NCBI GenBank assembly: GCA_900546215.1
Contig: URCD01000033.1
Location: 1 to 21,127, forward strand
Length of the DNA: 21,127 nt
Reading direction: 5' to 3'
Origin: an uncultured Eubacteriales bacterium
Lineage (GTDB): Bacteria > Bacillota > Clostridia > Lachnospirales > Anaerotignaceae
Both the position numbers and the translations under genes were made by a program. The notes under the pieces were generated by a model. That model did no database searches, was not told the DNA's origin, and saw only the letters and a program-made list of their open reading frames with translations. Shown one piece after another: positions 7,666 through 15,336 of this stretch. How positions within the stretch are numbered: position 1 is the stretch's first letter; each line of letters starts with the position of its first letter.

Positions 7666-8283
7666 TTATATTTCACAGAATGCTTTAAGTATATTCAAGC
7701 CGACAGTTCCGCTTTTTTCAGGGTGGAACTGGGTTCCGTATACATTTTTATTCTGAACTGCCGCTGTAAGCATTGCTCCGTACTCGGCCGATGCCGTTAC
7801 ATTTTCCGAGCAATTCGCCGCAAAAAACGAATGGACAAAATATACAAAGTCACCCTCGTCTGTATATTTAAATATCGGACTTTTCTGTTTGCCCTTTGGA
7901 AATACAAGTCCATTCCAACCGATGTGTGGTATTTTATATCCCTTTGGCACAGCATCCGCTATTGGTATAATGTTTCCCTTTACAAGTCCAAGTCCGCTAT
8001 GCTCGCCGTATTCGCAGCTTTTATCAAATAGCAGCTGCATTCCGAGACAAATCCCAAGTATAGGCTTTCCTTTTGCCGCCTCTGACTTTATAACCTCATC
8101 AAGGCCTGTATTCCTCAGCTTATTTGCGGCGTCCTCAAAGGCGCCTACCCCTGGAAGTATTATTCTGTCGCATCTGCTAATTATTTCAGAATCTCCTGTC
8201 ACAACAGCCTCTTTATCAATGAAAGAAAAGGAGCTTTTAAGTGAAAAAAGATTTCCCACACCATAGTCAATTATCGCTATCAT
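7666..8283 (-). CDS. hisH: Imidazole glycerol phosphate synthase, glutamine amidotransferase subunit
   Basis: Class I glutaminase that feeds ammonia to HisF. The triad is visible as C79 (GICLGMQ), H187 and E189 (FHPEKS), and the oxyanion region PGVGAFEDA lies near 44-52. The start could be GTG at 8286 or ATG at 8283. AAAAGGGG lies seven bases before the ATG but only four before the GTG, so ATG giving 205 residues is preferred. In either case the start overlaps the hisB stop, consistent with translational coupling. Confidence 0.96.
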   Translation of the reverse strand: MIAIIDYGVGNLFSLKSSFSFIDKEAVVTGDSEIISRCDRIILPGVGAFEDAANKLRNTGLDEVIKSEAAKGKPILGICLGMQLLFDKSCEYGEHSGLGLVKGNIIPIADAVPKGYKIPHIGWNGLVFPKGKQKSPIFKYTDEGDFVYFVHSFFAANCSENVTASAEYGAMLTAAVQNKNVYGTQFHPEKSGTVGLNILKAFCEI

Positions 8284-8870
8284 CACAGCACCCCTTTTGT
8301 TGACGGAACTTCATTGGCAAAACGTCTGTCTATTGACGTTGCCCTGTCTAAAACCCGTCCTAATGCCTTAAATGTCCCCTCAATGATATGATGGGAGTTT
8401 TTTCCCTCAAGCTGTTTTATATGGAGTGTCACCGGAAAGCTTCTGACAAACGCCGTAAAAAATTCTTCAGCAAGCTCCGTATCAAAGGTTCCCACTTTTT
8501 CTGCCGGAATGTCGAGCTTGCAGTTCAGATAGGACCTTCCGCTTATATCAACAGCACAAAGTATAAGTGTTTCATCCATTGGAAGTATTATATCGCCATA
8601 GCGGTTTATACCCTTCATATCACCAATTGCCTGTGAAAAAGCCCTTCCCAGGCATATACCAATGTCCTCAACACTATGGTGGTCATCAACATCAACGTCG
8701 CCTTTGCAGTTGATATTAATATCAAATCTGCCATGCCTTGAAAAAAGAGTAAGCATATGGTCAAGAAAGCCAACTCCGGTGTTAATTTCACTAATTCCGC
8801 TTCCATCAAGGTTAAGGCTCAAAAAAACATCCGTTTCAGCGGTTTTTCTCTTTATTTCAGCTGTTCTCAC
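8283..8870 (-). CDS. hisB: Imidazoleglycerol-phosphate dehydratase (monofunctional)
   Basis: Manganese enzyme of 195 residues that dehydrates imidazole glycerol phosphate to imidazole acetol phosphate. The duplicated metal motifs are clear: GFLDHML (34-40), DDHHSVEDIG (62-71) and the C-terminal GKNSHHIIEG (156-165). There is no phosphatase domain, which fits with the separate PHP phosphatase at the end of the operon. It starts with GTG overlapping the hisC stop (GTGA), with GGAG eight bases upstream. Confidence 0.97.
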   Translation of the reverse strand: MRTAEIKRKTAETDVFLSLNLDGSGISEINTGVGFLDHMLTLFSRHGRFDININCKGDVDVDDHHSVEDIGICLGRAFSQAIGDMKGINRYGDIILPMDETLILCAVDISGRSYLNCKLDIPAEKVGTFDTELAEEFFTAFVRSFPVTLHIKQLEGKNSHHIIEGTFKALGRVLDRATSIDRRFANEVPSTKGVL

Positions 8871-9937
8871 CTTTTCTTCTCCTCTCTCTCAAGTATGTAT
8901 CTGACCTCAGACAAAAATGCTTTCATTTGTTCCATTGTACCAATGGAAACTCTTACATAGTCCTTAATTCTGTCCTTTGAAAAGTGCCTGACTAATATTC
9001 CATTTTCCTTTAGCTTTGCAGTAAGGGTTTCTCCGGAAATTTTATCAGATTTCACAAAAACAAAGTTTGTCATAGAAGGAAGCACTTCAAATCCCATTTT
9101 AAGAAGCTCTGTACTCGTATATTCCCTGTTTTCTATTATCCTCTGGCAGTTTTCCTTATAATACATCTCATCATAAAGGCATGCCTCCCCTGCCAAAAGT
9201 GTAAGACGGTTTATATTATATGGATTTGTCGAATATTTTAATTTCCTTAAATCACCCGTCAGTTCTCTGCTTCCAATAGAAAATCCGAGTCTGCCCCCGG
9301 CCAGAGAACGAGACTTTGAATATGTTCTTACAATAAGAATATTGTCGTATTTACGCACAAGATCAACAGCGCTTTCTCCGCCGAAGTCAATATATGCTTC
9401 GTCCACGATTACTACATTGTTAGGATTTGTCTTAACAATTTCTTCAATATCTCTTACAGAAAGAATCATGCCTGTAGGAGCGTTGGGATTAGCTAAAAAT
9501 ATTGCTCTGTTTAAGCCTTTATAGTCATTAGGGCAAATGGAAAAATCCTCTCTAAGTGGTATTATTTTAGCGTCTATACCATAAAGCTGAGCAAAAACCT
9601 CATAAAATCCATATGTAATATCGGCAAACGCCGCTCCATTTTGACAAAATGCCATAAAGGCCAAATTAAGCACTTCATCCGAACCGTTTCCTAAAAATAT
9701 ATTTTCCTCGTCAAAGCCATAAACGTCTGCCAGTTTTTTTGTAAGCGTTTTGCATTCAGGGTCTGGATAAAGTGAAAGCCTGTTTATTTCCTCTTTTGTT
9801 ATAGCCTTGGTCACCAACGGAGACGGAGGGAAAGGCGATTCATTTGTATTAAGTTTAATATACTGCATATCCGTTGGCTGTTCACCAGGAACATACTCCT
9901 CAAGAGATGAAAATCTGCTGTCCATATATCTGCTCAT
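8867..9937 (-). CDS. hisC: Histidinol-phosphate aminotransferase
   Basis: Fold-type I PLP aminotransferase of 356 residues that turns imidazole acetol phosphate and glutamate into histidinol phosphate. Recognised by LNTNESPFPPSP (29-40), NPNAPTG (150-156), VDEAYIDF (178-185) and the Schiff-base lysine K208 in RTYSKSRSLAGGRLG. It is distinct from the AlaA-type enzyme elsewhere in the window. ATG at 9937 follows AAGGAGG with about 10-base spacing, all within the short gap after hisD. Confidence 0.96.
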   Translation of the reverse strand: MSRYMDSRFSSLEEYVPGEQPTDMQYIKLNTNESPFPPSPLVTKAITKEEINRLSLYPDPECKTLTKKLADVYGFDEENIFLGNGSDEVLNLAFMAFCQNGAAFADITYGFYEVFAQLYGIDAKIIPLREDFSICPNDYKGLNRAIFLANPNAPTGMILSVRDIEEIVKTNPNNVVIVDEAYIDFGGESAVDLVRKYDNILIVRTYSKSRSLAGGRLGFSIGSRELTGDLRKLKYSTNPYNINRLTLLAGEACLYDEMYYKENCQRIIENREYTSTELLKMGFEVLPSMTNFVFVKSDKISGETLTAKLKENGILVRHFSKDRIKDYVRVSIGTMEQMKAFLSEVRYILEREEKKR

Positions 9938-9952
9938 AATTTAAGTGCCTCC

Positions 9953-11233
9953 TTAAATACCTGCCTTATTAAACCTAACAAGCGCCGAACGAGCGTGAGC
10001 GCTTAGGCCCTCATTCTCGGCAAAATAAGCTATATCCTCACATACAACGGAAAGCGCGTCCTTTGTGTAATATGAGAAGGCCGATTTTTTAACAAAATCG
10101 TCGACAGAAAGAGGACTGGAAAACTTAGCTGTTCCGCTTGTAGGAAGCGTATGATTTGGACCGGCAAAATAATCACCAAGAGCCTCAGGGCAGTTTTTAC
10201 CTAAAAATATAGAACCTGCATTTTTAATTCTGTCAAGATAATCAAATGGATTGTCAACACAAAGCTCCAAATGCTCAGGCGCAATTTCATTGGCAATATC
10301 AATAGCCTGAATAATAGATTCGGTTATTATAATTTTACCGTTATTCTCTATAGAAGGTCTTGCGATATTCTCCCTTGGAAGCAGCGCAAGCTGGCGTTCT
10401 ATCTCAATTGCAGTGTCCTGGGCAAGCTTCGCACTGTCTGTAACAAGTACAGCACTGGCAAGCTTGTCATGCTCCGCCTGAGAAAGCATATCCGCTGCGA
10501 CAACCTTTGCTTCACAGGTTCCATCGGCAATAACAAGGATTTCACTCGGTCCGGCTATCATATCAATATCCACAAGGCCAAAAACCTGTTTCTTTGCTTC
10601 GGCAACAAATGCGTTTCCCGGTCCTACTATTTTATCAACCTTAGGTATTGACTCTGTACCATAGGCAAGGGCAGCGACCGCCTGCGCCCCACCCACCTTA
10701 AATATTCTGTCTGCCCCTGCAATTTTTGCAGCGGCAAGTATAACAGGATTTATTTTTCCATCCTTTGCGGGAGATGTCATAATAATCTCTTTAACCCCGG
10801 CGATTTTTGCCGGGACAATATTCATTAGCACTGTAGAAGGATATGCCGCAGTGCCTCCTGGTACATATATTCCGGCCCTTTGAAGGGGCGTAACCTTTTG
10901 TCCAAGCACAACGCCGTTTTTCTCAGCTATAATAAAGCTGTTTTTTACCTGATGCTTATGATAATCGAAAATATTTTCCTTAGCCTTTTTTATTACTTCA
11001 ATGAAGTGTTCGTCAACGCTATTAAAGGCTTCCTCCAGCTCTGCTTCCGAAACCTCCAGATTATCAGTAATTGTATTATCGAATTTCTCACAGTATTTAT
11101 AAAGGGCTTTGTCTTTATTTATCTTTACATCCTCTATAATTCCTGAAACAATATCTTCAACGCCGGTGGCGCTTATCCCTCTTGCAAAAATCTCATCATT
11201 GCTTGTTTTGGAATAATCCATTATTTTTATCAT
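9953..11233 (-). CDS. hisD: Histidinol dehydrogenase
   Basis: Zinc enzyme of 426 residues that performs the last two oxidations, L-histidinol to L-histidine, with NAD+. Zinc ligands Q252, H255 (SQAEHDKLAS), D354 (EALGDYFAGPNH) and H413 (LSAHARS), and the catalytic E320-H321 (IAPEHLEL), are all in place. The signature GPGNAFVAEAKK is at about 204-215. The ATG overlaps the hisG stop by one base (TGATG), and GGGGTG upstream serves as ribosome site. Confidence 0.97.
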   Translation of the reverse strand: MIKIMDYSKTSNDEIFARGISATGVEDIVSGIIEDVKINKDKALYKYCEKFDNTITDNLEVSEAELEEAFNSVDEHFIEVIKKAKENIFDYHKHQVKNSFIIAEKNGVVLGQKVTPLQRAGIYVPGGTAAYPSTVLMNIVPAKIAGVKEIIMTSPAKDGKINPVILAAAKIAGADRIFKVGGAQAVAALAYGTESIPKVDKIVGPGNAFVAEAKKQVFGLVDIDMIAGPSEILVIADGTCEAKVVAADMLSQAEHDKLASAVLVTDSAKLAQDTAIEIERQLALLPRENIARPSIENNGKIIITESIIQAIDIANEIAPEHLELCVDNPFDYLDRIKNAGSIFLGKNCPEALGDYFAGPNHTLPTSGTAKFSSPLSVDDFVKKSAFSYYTKDALSVVCEDIAYFAENEGLSAHARSALVRFNKAGI

Positions 11234-11877
11234 CAGTTATCACCCCGAACATTACATATGTCGTTTACTTTATCACATATTTCCATAATTTCACTGTTTT
11301 TAAACTTATAGCTTACTTTATTTGAAATTAGTCTTGCACTGATAGGGAGTATCTCCTCAAGTACTTCAAGATTATTTTCCTTAAGCGTCGTTCCTGTTTC
11401 AACTATATCAACAATTACATCGCTCATTTTAAGTATAGGAGCTAGCTCTATTGAACCATTGAGCTTTATTATATCTATTTGTCTGCTTTTACCGGAATAA
11501 TATTCTTTAGCTATATTAGGAAACTTTGTGGCCACCCTAAGGGTTCTTGCCGTGTTATCCCTAAAACCTTTATGTCCAGCAACACACATACGGCATTTTC
11601 CCATGTTTAAATCCGCAAGCTCAAAAACATCCGGCTCGTATTCCAAAAGGATATCCTTTCCTGCTACGCCAATATCAGCGGCGCCTCTTTCAACATAAAT
11701 GGCAACGTCAGATGGTTTGACCCAAAAATATCTAACCTTATTTTCCTCATTTTCAAATATCAGCTTTCTGTTTGTTTCAAGAATTGACGGACAGCTGTAT
11801 CCAGCCTCGTCAAATATTTTATATACTTTTTCTCCTAGTCTGCCTTTAGGGAGAGCCACATCAATCCACTGCTTCAA
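11233..11877 (-). CDS. hisG: ATP phosphoribosyltransferase, short form (catalytic subunit)
   Basis: First enzyme of histidine synthesis, joining ATP and PRPP to phosphoribosyl-ATP. Key pattern VALPKGRLGEKV near the N terminus, SDVAIYVERGAADIGVAGKD for the PRPP-domain region, and VDIVETGTTLKENNL for the phosphate-binding loop. At about 214 residues it is the short form lacking the regulatory C-terminal domain and needs HisZ, encoded just upstream. The frame also offers a GTG at 11898 (221 residues), but the only good ribosome site, AAAGGGGG, lies ten bases before the TTG at 11877, and the resulting N terminus MKQWIDVALPKGRL matches family length. It overlaps hisZ by 17 bases. Confidence 0.93.
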   Translation of the reverse strand: MKQWIDVALPKGRLGEKVYKIFDEAGYSCPSILETNRKLIFENEENKVRYFWVKPSDVAIYVERGAADIGVAGKDILLEYEPDVFELADLNMGKCRMCVAGHKGFRDNTARTLRVATKFPNIAKEYYSGKSRQIDIIKLNGSIELAPILKMSDVIVDIVETGTTLKENNLEVLEEILPISARLISNKVSYKFKNSEIMEICDKVNDICNVRGDN

Positions 11878-12976
11878 TGTTTTCAAGCCCCCTTTCACTT
11901 ATTTTTACAATGCGCCTGTATTTTCCATTCTGAGGCACTTCAGCAAGTGCGGCGACACTTTCGCCTCCTGATGTTATTTCATTTACAGTCTCAGCAATAA
12001 GGTCTGCTTCTGTTTTGCTGTCATATAAAATCAGCACATCAGCATCAAAGTCCTCATCATCTGTATTCAGCCAGTCCAGCATATCAAGGTACAGTGCAAA
12101 ACCTATAGCCCCAGCATCCTTGCCAAGCTTATGCAGAAGCTTGTCATATCTTCCTCCTGACAAAATATTAGATGGTATTCCTCCTACATAGCCCTTAAAA
12201 ACTATGCCGTTGTAGTAGCTCATGTCGTTGATAATAGAAAAATCAATATTAATATTCCTGTCACAGCCGTATGTTTTTAACATGTTATATACATTTTCAA
12301 GCTCGTCTATAACAGCGTCTGTTCTATTGTTTATGCTTAATTTTTTAAGCTCATCAATCACGTCTTCAAATGAGCCATACAGCGAAGCAAGCTTTACCGC
12401 CTTTTCCGTTAAGCTTACGCCAAGTCCGAAATCTGCACAGGCCTTTTTTATGCCAACAGCGTTCTTTGCGCTCACATAGCTTAAAAGAACCTCTCTTTTG
12501 TTCTCGGGAATATCTTTGAATAGCTCATAAACAAAGCCTGTATGCGATATATCAAGAATATAATTGTCTGATATTTCTTCAAGGCTTTTAGCCGCAAGCA
12601 TAAGAACCTCTCCAACAGAATAGATGTCTATGTTTCCCATGCACTCCAGACCTGTCTGCATAATCTCCTTAAACTCATTTCCGCCCTTTCTGGCACGGTA
12701 AACATTCTCACTGTAATAAACCTTTTGAATGCAGTCTATATTTTTTACATTCTTTGCAATAGAAAGCGTAACATCTGGTTTGAGCGCCATCAATTTTCCA
12801 TTGAGGTCAGTGAACGTAATAATATTGCTGTTTAAAAGGAAATTTTTGTTTTCGGCATATAGGTCGTATTCTTCGAACTTATTCATCTTATACTGTTTGT
12901 ATCCAAATTTTTTATAAAGATTTTTAAAGCGGAGAATTGCTTCCTCATCATTTTTTATATATTTTTTTTCGCTCAT
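11861..12976 (-). CDS. hisZ: ATP phosphoribosyltransferase regulatory subunit
   Basis: Histidyl-tRNA-synthetase-like protein of 371 residues that lacks the anticodon-binding domain and forms a hetero-octamer with short HisG, conferring activity and histidine feedback. The class II synthetase-like core is seen in FTDLNGKLMALKPDVT (motif-2 like), the region around NVYRARKGGNEFKEIMQ (with the arginine of motif 2), and GGRYDKLLHKLGKDAGAIGFA near residues 293-313. Its position directly before hisG supports HisZ over a true HisS. ATG at 12976 has CAGGAG upstream with good spacing. It is the first gene of the his operon. Confidence 0.93.
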   Translation of the reverse strand: MSEKKYIKNDEEAILRFKNLYKKFGYKQYKMNKFEEYDLYAENKNFLLNSNIITFTDLNGKLMALKPDVTLSIAKNVKNIDCIQKVYYSENVYRARKGGNEFKEIMQTGLECMGNIDIYSVGEVLMLAAKSLEEISDNYILDISHTGFVYELFKDIPENKREVLLSYVSAKNAVGIKKACADFGLGVSLTEKAVKLASLYGSFEDVIDELKKLSINNRTDAVIDELENVYNMLKTYGCDRNINIDFSIINDMSYYNGIVFKGYVGGIPSNILSGGRYDKLLHKLGKDAGAIGFALYLDMLDWLNTDDEDFDADVLILYDSKTEADLIAETVNEITSGGESVAALAEVPQNGKYRRIVKISERGLENIEAVD

Positions 12977-13005
12977 ATCGTAATCTCCTGTAATGTAATG
13001 GATTC

Positions 13006-13034
13006 ATTATAGTACACTTTAGTGTGGTAGTCAA
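13006..13034 (-). promoter_or_regulatory. sigma-A promoter of the histidine operon
   Basis: Minus-strand TTGACT (plus 13029-13034), a 17-base spacer and TATAAT (plus 13006-13011) lie just upstream of hisZ, with a short leader of roughly 20-25 bases. There is no room for a T-box or an attenuator leader, so any control should act on this promoter itself. Confidence 0.82.
13014..13025. promoter_or_regulatory. Candidate operator inside the his promoter spacer
   Basis: ACACTTTAGTGT is a perfect 5-2-5 palindrome, and TA dinucleotides placed symmetrically outside it extend the symmetry to about 20 bases. It lies entirely between the -35 and -10, where a bound repressor would exclude RNA polymerase. 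A TrpR-family regulator (YerC/HisR type) is a plausible binder in Firmicutes, but none is encoded in the window. Confidence 0.5.
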
Positions 13035-13058
13035 GTAAAGCGTTTTATAATTTATTTA

Positions 13059-13087
13059 TTGAATATTTTTCTTATTGACATTATAAT
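13059..13087 (+). promoter_or_regulatory. sigma-A promoter of the DUF308 gene
   Basis: TTGAAT (13059-13064), a 17-base spacer and TATAAT (13082-13087) point to the DUF308 gene. The start would be near 13094, which places the upstream in-frame ATG at 13090 before the transcript begins. Confidence 0.7.
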
Positions 13088-13131
13088 GTATGTTAATCGT
13101 TAAATCAATCTATGAAAGGGTGACACTATTT

Positions 13132-13803
13132 ATGGAACTATTAAAAAAAGCCCTTGGCGCCTATGTTACTTTTGCCTTCATATTTGTTGTATTAGGCATA
13201 TGTTTTTTGGCATGGCCCCAAACCTCAATACTCACTATATGTTATATTTTAGGGGCTGTTATACTTGCATGGGGAATTGTAAAAATATCCGGGTTTGTTA
13301 AAAATAAAGACAGCAATAAAAGCTTTTCATTTCAGTTTAATCTAGTACTTGGAATTTTTCTTGCTGTGGCCGGAGCTTTGCTTCTTATTTTTCCTAAATT
13401 CATTATACCTGTATTTCCTATATTAATTGGCATAATGATAACAGCAGATGGACTGCATAAAATAAAAGCCGGTTTTGACGCAAAATCAATGGATCATAAA
13501 AACTGGTGGTTAATAGAAATTGCAGCACTTGTTACAATAATATTTGGCATATGTCTTATATTAAATCCCTTTGAAGCAACCAATGCAATGATATTACTGC
13601 TTGGATTTGCCCTTCTTATAGACGGCATACAGAACATAATAGTTATCGTTAGCACCTTTAAGCTTATGAGTCAGATGACTTCTGAAAAAGATTTAAAAGA
13701 GACAGGATTTAATGAAGATGATATTCCAAACGCACCTGATGAAAATACTGCCTCTGAGGAAATAAAACCTGAAGATATGATTATAGAAGATAAAGAACAG
13801 TAA
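13132..13803 (+). CDS. DUF308 (HdeD-like) integral membrane protein
   Basis: Polytopic membrane protein of 223 residues with about six hydrophobic helices arranged as repeated hairpins, the DUF308/HdeD pattern (segments such as FIFVVLGICFLAWP and GIMITADGLHKIKAGF). HdeD itself is linked to acid resistance in E. coli, but the family's biochemical role is not settled. The last 45 or so residues form a soluble, strongly acidic tail (NEDDIPNAPDENTASEE). The start is placed at ATG 13132, which has AAAGGGTGA eight bases upstream; the ATG at 13090 lies at or before the predicted transcript start. It has its own promoter and terminator and is divergent from the his operon. Confidence 0.85.
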   Translation: MELLKKALGAYVTFAFIFVVLGICFLAWPQTSILTICYILGAVILAWGIVKISGFVKNKDSNKSFSFQFNLVLGIFLAVAGALLLIFPKFIIPVFPILIGIMITADGLHKIKAGFDAKSMDHKNWWLIEIAALVTIIFGICLILNPFEATNAMILLLGFALLIDGIQNIIVIVSTFKLMSQMTSEKDLKETGFNEDDIPNAPDENTASEEIKPEDMIIEDKEQ

Positions 13804-13829
13804 AAAGACTCCCCTGCTGGGGAGTCTTT
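13804..13829 (+). terminator. Terminator of the DUF308 gene
   Basis: AAAGACTCCCC (13804-13814) and GGGGAGTCTTT (13819-13829) form a perfect 11 base-pair stem with a TGCT loop directly after the stop codon. The T-tract is interrupted (TTTAAATTT). Confidence 0.85.
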
Positions 13830-14096
13830 AAATTTATACACAATTTTATTACAGCTGTATAGGTTTGAATACATAAGTAGAATTATATCTACAGTTATTT
13901 AAATTTATATAGACTTATCTAAAATTCTCTATATATAGACATATATTTGACGTTATATGTATTAAAGGCATTATATAGCGTCTAAATTATCAGTCATATG
14001 TCTCAATTTATATAACATCACAATATTTTTGAAAGTTGGCATGCATATTGCTTTATATAAATCCAACAGGCCTGTAACAGATATTTAAATTACTTT
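13830..14096 (+). promoter_or_regulatory. Long A/T-rich regulatory region with dyads upstream of the ykvI-like gene
   Basis: No gene is visible. The stretch is rich in TATA steps and holds several dyads: GTAGA-N6-TCTAC at 13877-13892, ACATATA-N8-TATATGT at 13939-13960, and GACGTTATAT (13949-13958) facing ATATAGCGTC (13973-13982) with one mismatch. They lie about 60-160 bases upstream of the sigma-54 promoter, the normal distance for enhancer-binding activator sites. Confidence 0.45.
14037..14052 (+). promoter_or_regulatory. sigma-54 (RpoN) -24/-12 promoter
   Basis: TGGCAT-GCATA-TTGCT matches the consensus TGGCAC-N5-TTGCA at all but two positions. The invariant GG (14038-14039) and GC (14050-14051) are exactly 12 bases apart. 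The predicted start is near 14063, about 47 bases before the downstream ATG. No equally good sigma-A promoter is seen. Confidence 0.78.
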
Positions 14097-14109
14097 AGGA
14101 GGATTTATA

Positions 14110-15261
14110 ATGGATAATAAAGCTAAAGGTGCTTCATTCGGAGCTCTGTTCTCAGTAGCTTCCGTATGGTTTGGTTCACATGCAGGCGGAGGCTTTGCTA
14201 CAGGCAACCAGACTACACAGTACTATGTTCAGTACGGCTGGTTTGCCCCCATCATGGCTCTGCTGTCAATGGCAATACTTGCATGTGTTATAAGAGAATG
14301 TGTCATCATGTACAGAAATCATAATTTTACAAATTATAAGGAAATGTTCGAAGAAATGTGGGCTCCGTATACAAAGCTTGAATTGATATACGAACTCTAT
14401 ATGATTCTTATAGTTTTTGTTGCCACTGCGGTATCAATTTCAGGTGCAGCAACTCTTTTTACGGAGTTCGGCCTTTCCTATGGCATATCAATTATAGTCA
14501 TAGGCGTAATTCTTTTCCTTTTAACTATCTTTGGCGCTAAGCTCGTTGCAAAAGCATCTACTATAATGTCAATAGTAATACTTATTTGCAGTTTCTCAAT
14601 ATTCATCATTGGTATAGCGGTAAAATCAGATGTTATTTCTACTGTGTTTGCAGCTAAACAGATTGAAGGTGTTACAAATAATTTCCCTCAGGCACTTTGG
14701 AAGGTATTTGTGTATGCAGGGTATCAGTCTGTATGTATTCCAGCTCTGTGCAGCTGCTCAGTAGTCCTTAAGAAACGCAGCGACGCCTCAAAAGCAATGT
14801 TTATTGCCTTTCTTATGAACGGCATTGCTCTTGCCCTTTCCTCAGTTATGCTTATAGGATGGTACAGAGATTTTATGGATGCAGGACAGCTGGCGCTTCC
14901 AACTCTGTATGCATGCAAGGCAATTGGAATTCCTGTTCTTTATTACGCTTACAGTATTTCTTTATGTCTTTGCTTCATCTCGACCGGCGTCACCTCCATT
15001 TATGGGCTTATACCCCGTTTCGGAAACTTTAAGGCGCTCAAGGGTATGAGCGAAAGAAAAAGAAGTTCTATATTGTCAGCAATTTCAATCATAATAGGTA
15101 TGCTTCTTGCTCTTACAGGGCTTGTAAATCTGGTTAAATACGGTTACGCATACTGCGGATACATAGGACTTGCGGTTGTTGTAATACCAATGCTCACAAT
15201 CGGTCATTATAAAAACAAGAAATTTGCTGAAAAAATCCCAGAATGGGAGTCAAATGAATAA
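14110..15261 (+). CDS. YkvI-family membrane protein (putative APC-superfamily transporter)
   Basis: Integral membrane protein of 383 residues with about ten hydrophobic helices and few charged residues in the core. The N-terminal SVWFGSHAGGGFATGNQ is the unwound, glycine-rich first-helix motif seen in LeuT-fold transporters and in the YkvI (COG3949) family, so a sodium- or proton-coupled solute carrier is likely; the substrate is not known. ATG at 14110 is preceded by TTAGGAGG with 7-base spacing. It is a single-gene unit with a sigma-54 promoter and a downstream terminator. In Clostridia sigma-54 often governs amino-acid and amine use, so an amino acid or amine substrate is a reasonable inference only. 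Confidence 0.85.
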   Translation: MDNKAKGASFGALFSVASVWFGSHAGGGFATGNQTTQYYVQYGWFAPIMALLSMAILACVIRECVIMYRNHNFTNYKEMFEEMWAPYTKLELIYELYMILIVFVATAVSISGAATLFTEFGLSYGISIIVIGVILFLLTIFGAKLVAKASTIMSIVILICSFSIFIIGIAVKSDVISTVFAAKQIEGVTNNFPQALWKVFVYAGYQSVCIPALCSCSVVLKKRSDASKAMFIAFLMNGIALALSSVMLIGWYRDFMDAGQLALPTLYACKAIGIPVLYYAYSISLCLCFISTGVTSIYGLIPRFGNFKALKGMSERKRSSILSAISIIIGMLLALTGLVNLVKYGYAYCGYIGLAVVVIPMLTIGHYKNKKFAEKIPEWESNE

Positions 15262-15302
15262 GATAGTCTGTAAATGACACACCCCATTTACTTACTATAA
15301 AT

Positions 15303-15334
15303 AAAAACCGCAAAGCTAATGCTCTGCGGTTTTT
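15303..15334. terminator. Bidirectional terminator between the ykvI-like gene and MATE pseudogene
   Basis: AAAAACCGCAAAGC (15303-15316) pairs with GCTCTGCGGTTTTT (15321-15334) with one internal mismatch and a TAAT loop. A and T runs on each side suit termination from both converging genes. Confidence 0.87.
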
Positions 15335-15336
15335 AT

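Noticed and set aside
7889..8266. 125-codon plus-strand frame opposite hisH, and similar antisense frames in hisD, hisC and ftsH
   Set aside because: All are mirror images of conserved genes with no recognisable domain or ribosome site.
11878..11898. GTG at 11898 as hisG start
   Set aside because: No ribosome site precedes it, whereas AAAGGGGG is placed for the TTG at 11877 and the resulting N terminus matches short-form HisG length. It remains possible.
12977..13131. Histidine T-box or attenuator before hisZ
   Set aside because: The leader after the promoter is only about 20-25 bases, with no histidine codon run and no hairpin.
13947..13977. sigma-A promoter TTGACG-N19-TATATA for the ykvI-like gene
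   Set aside because: The spacing of 19 is poor, and such matches arise easily in this A/T-rich region; the sigma-54 element is closer and much better.
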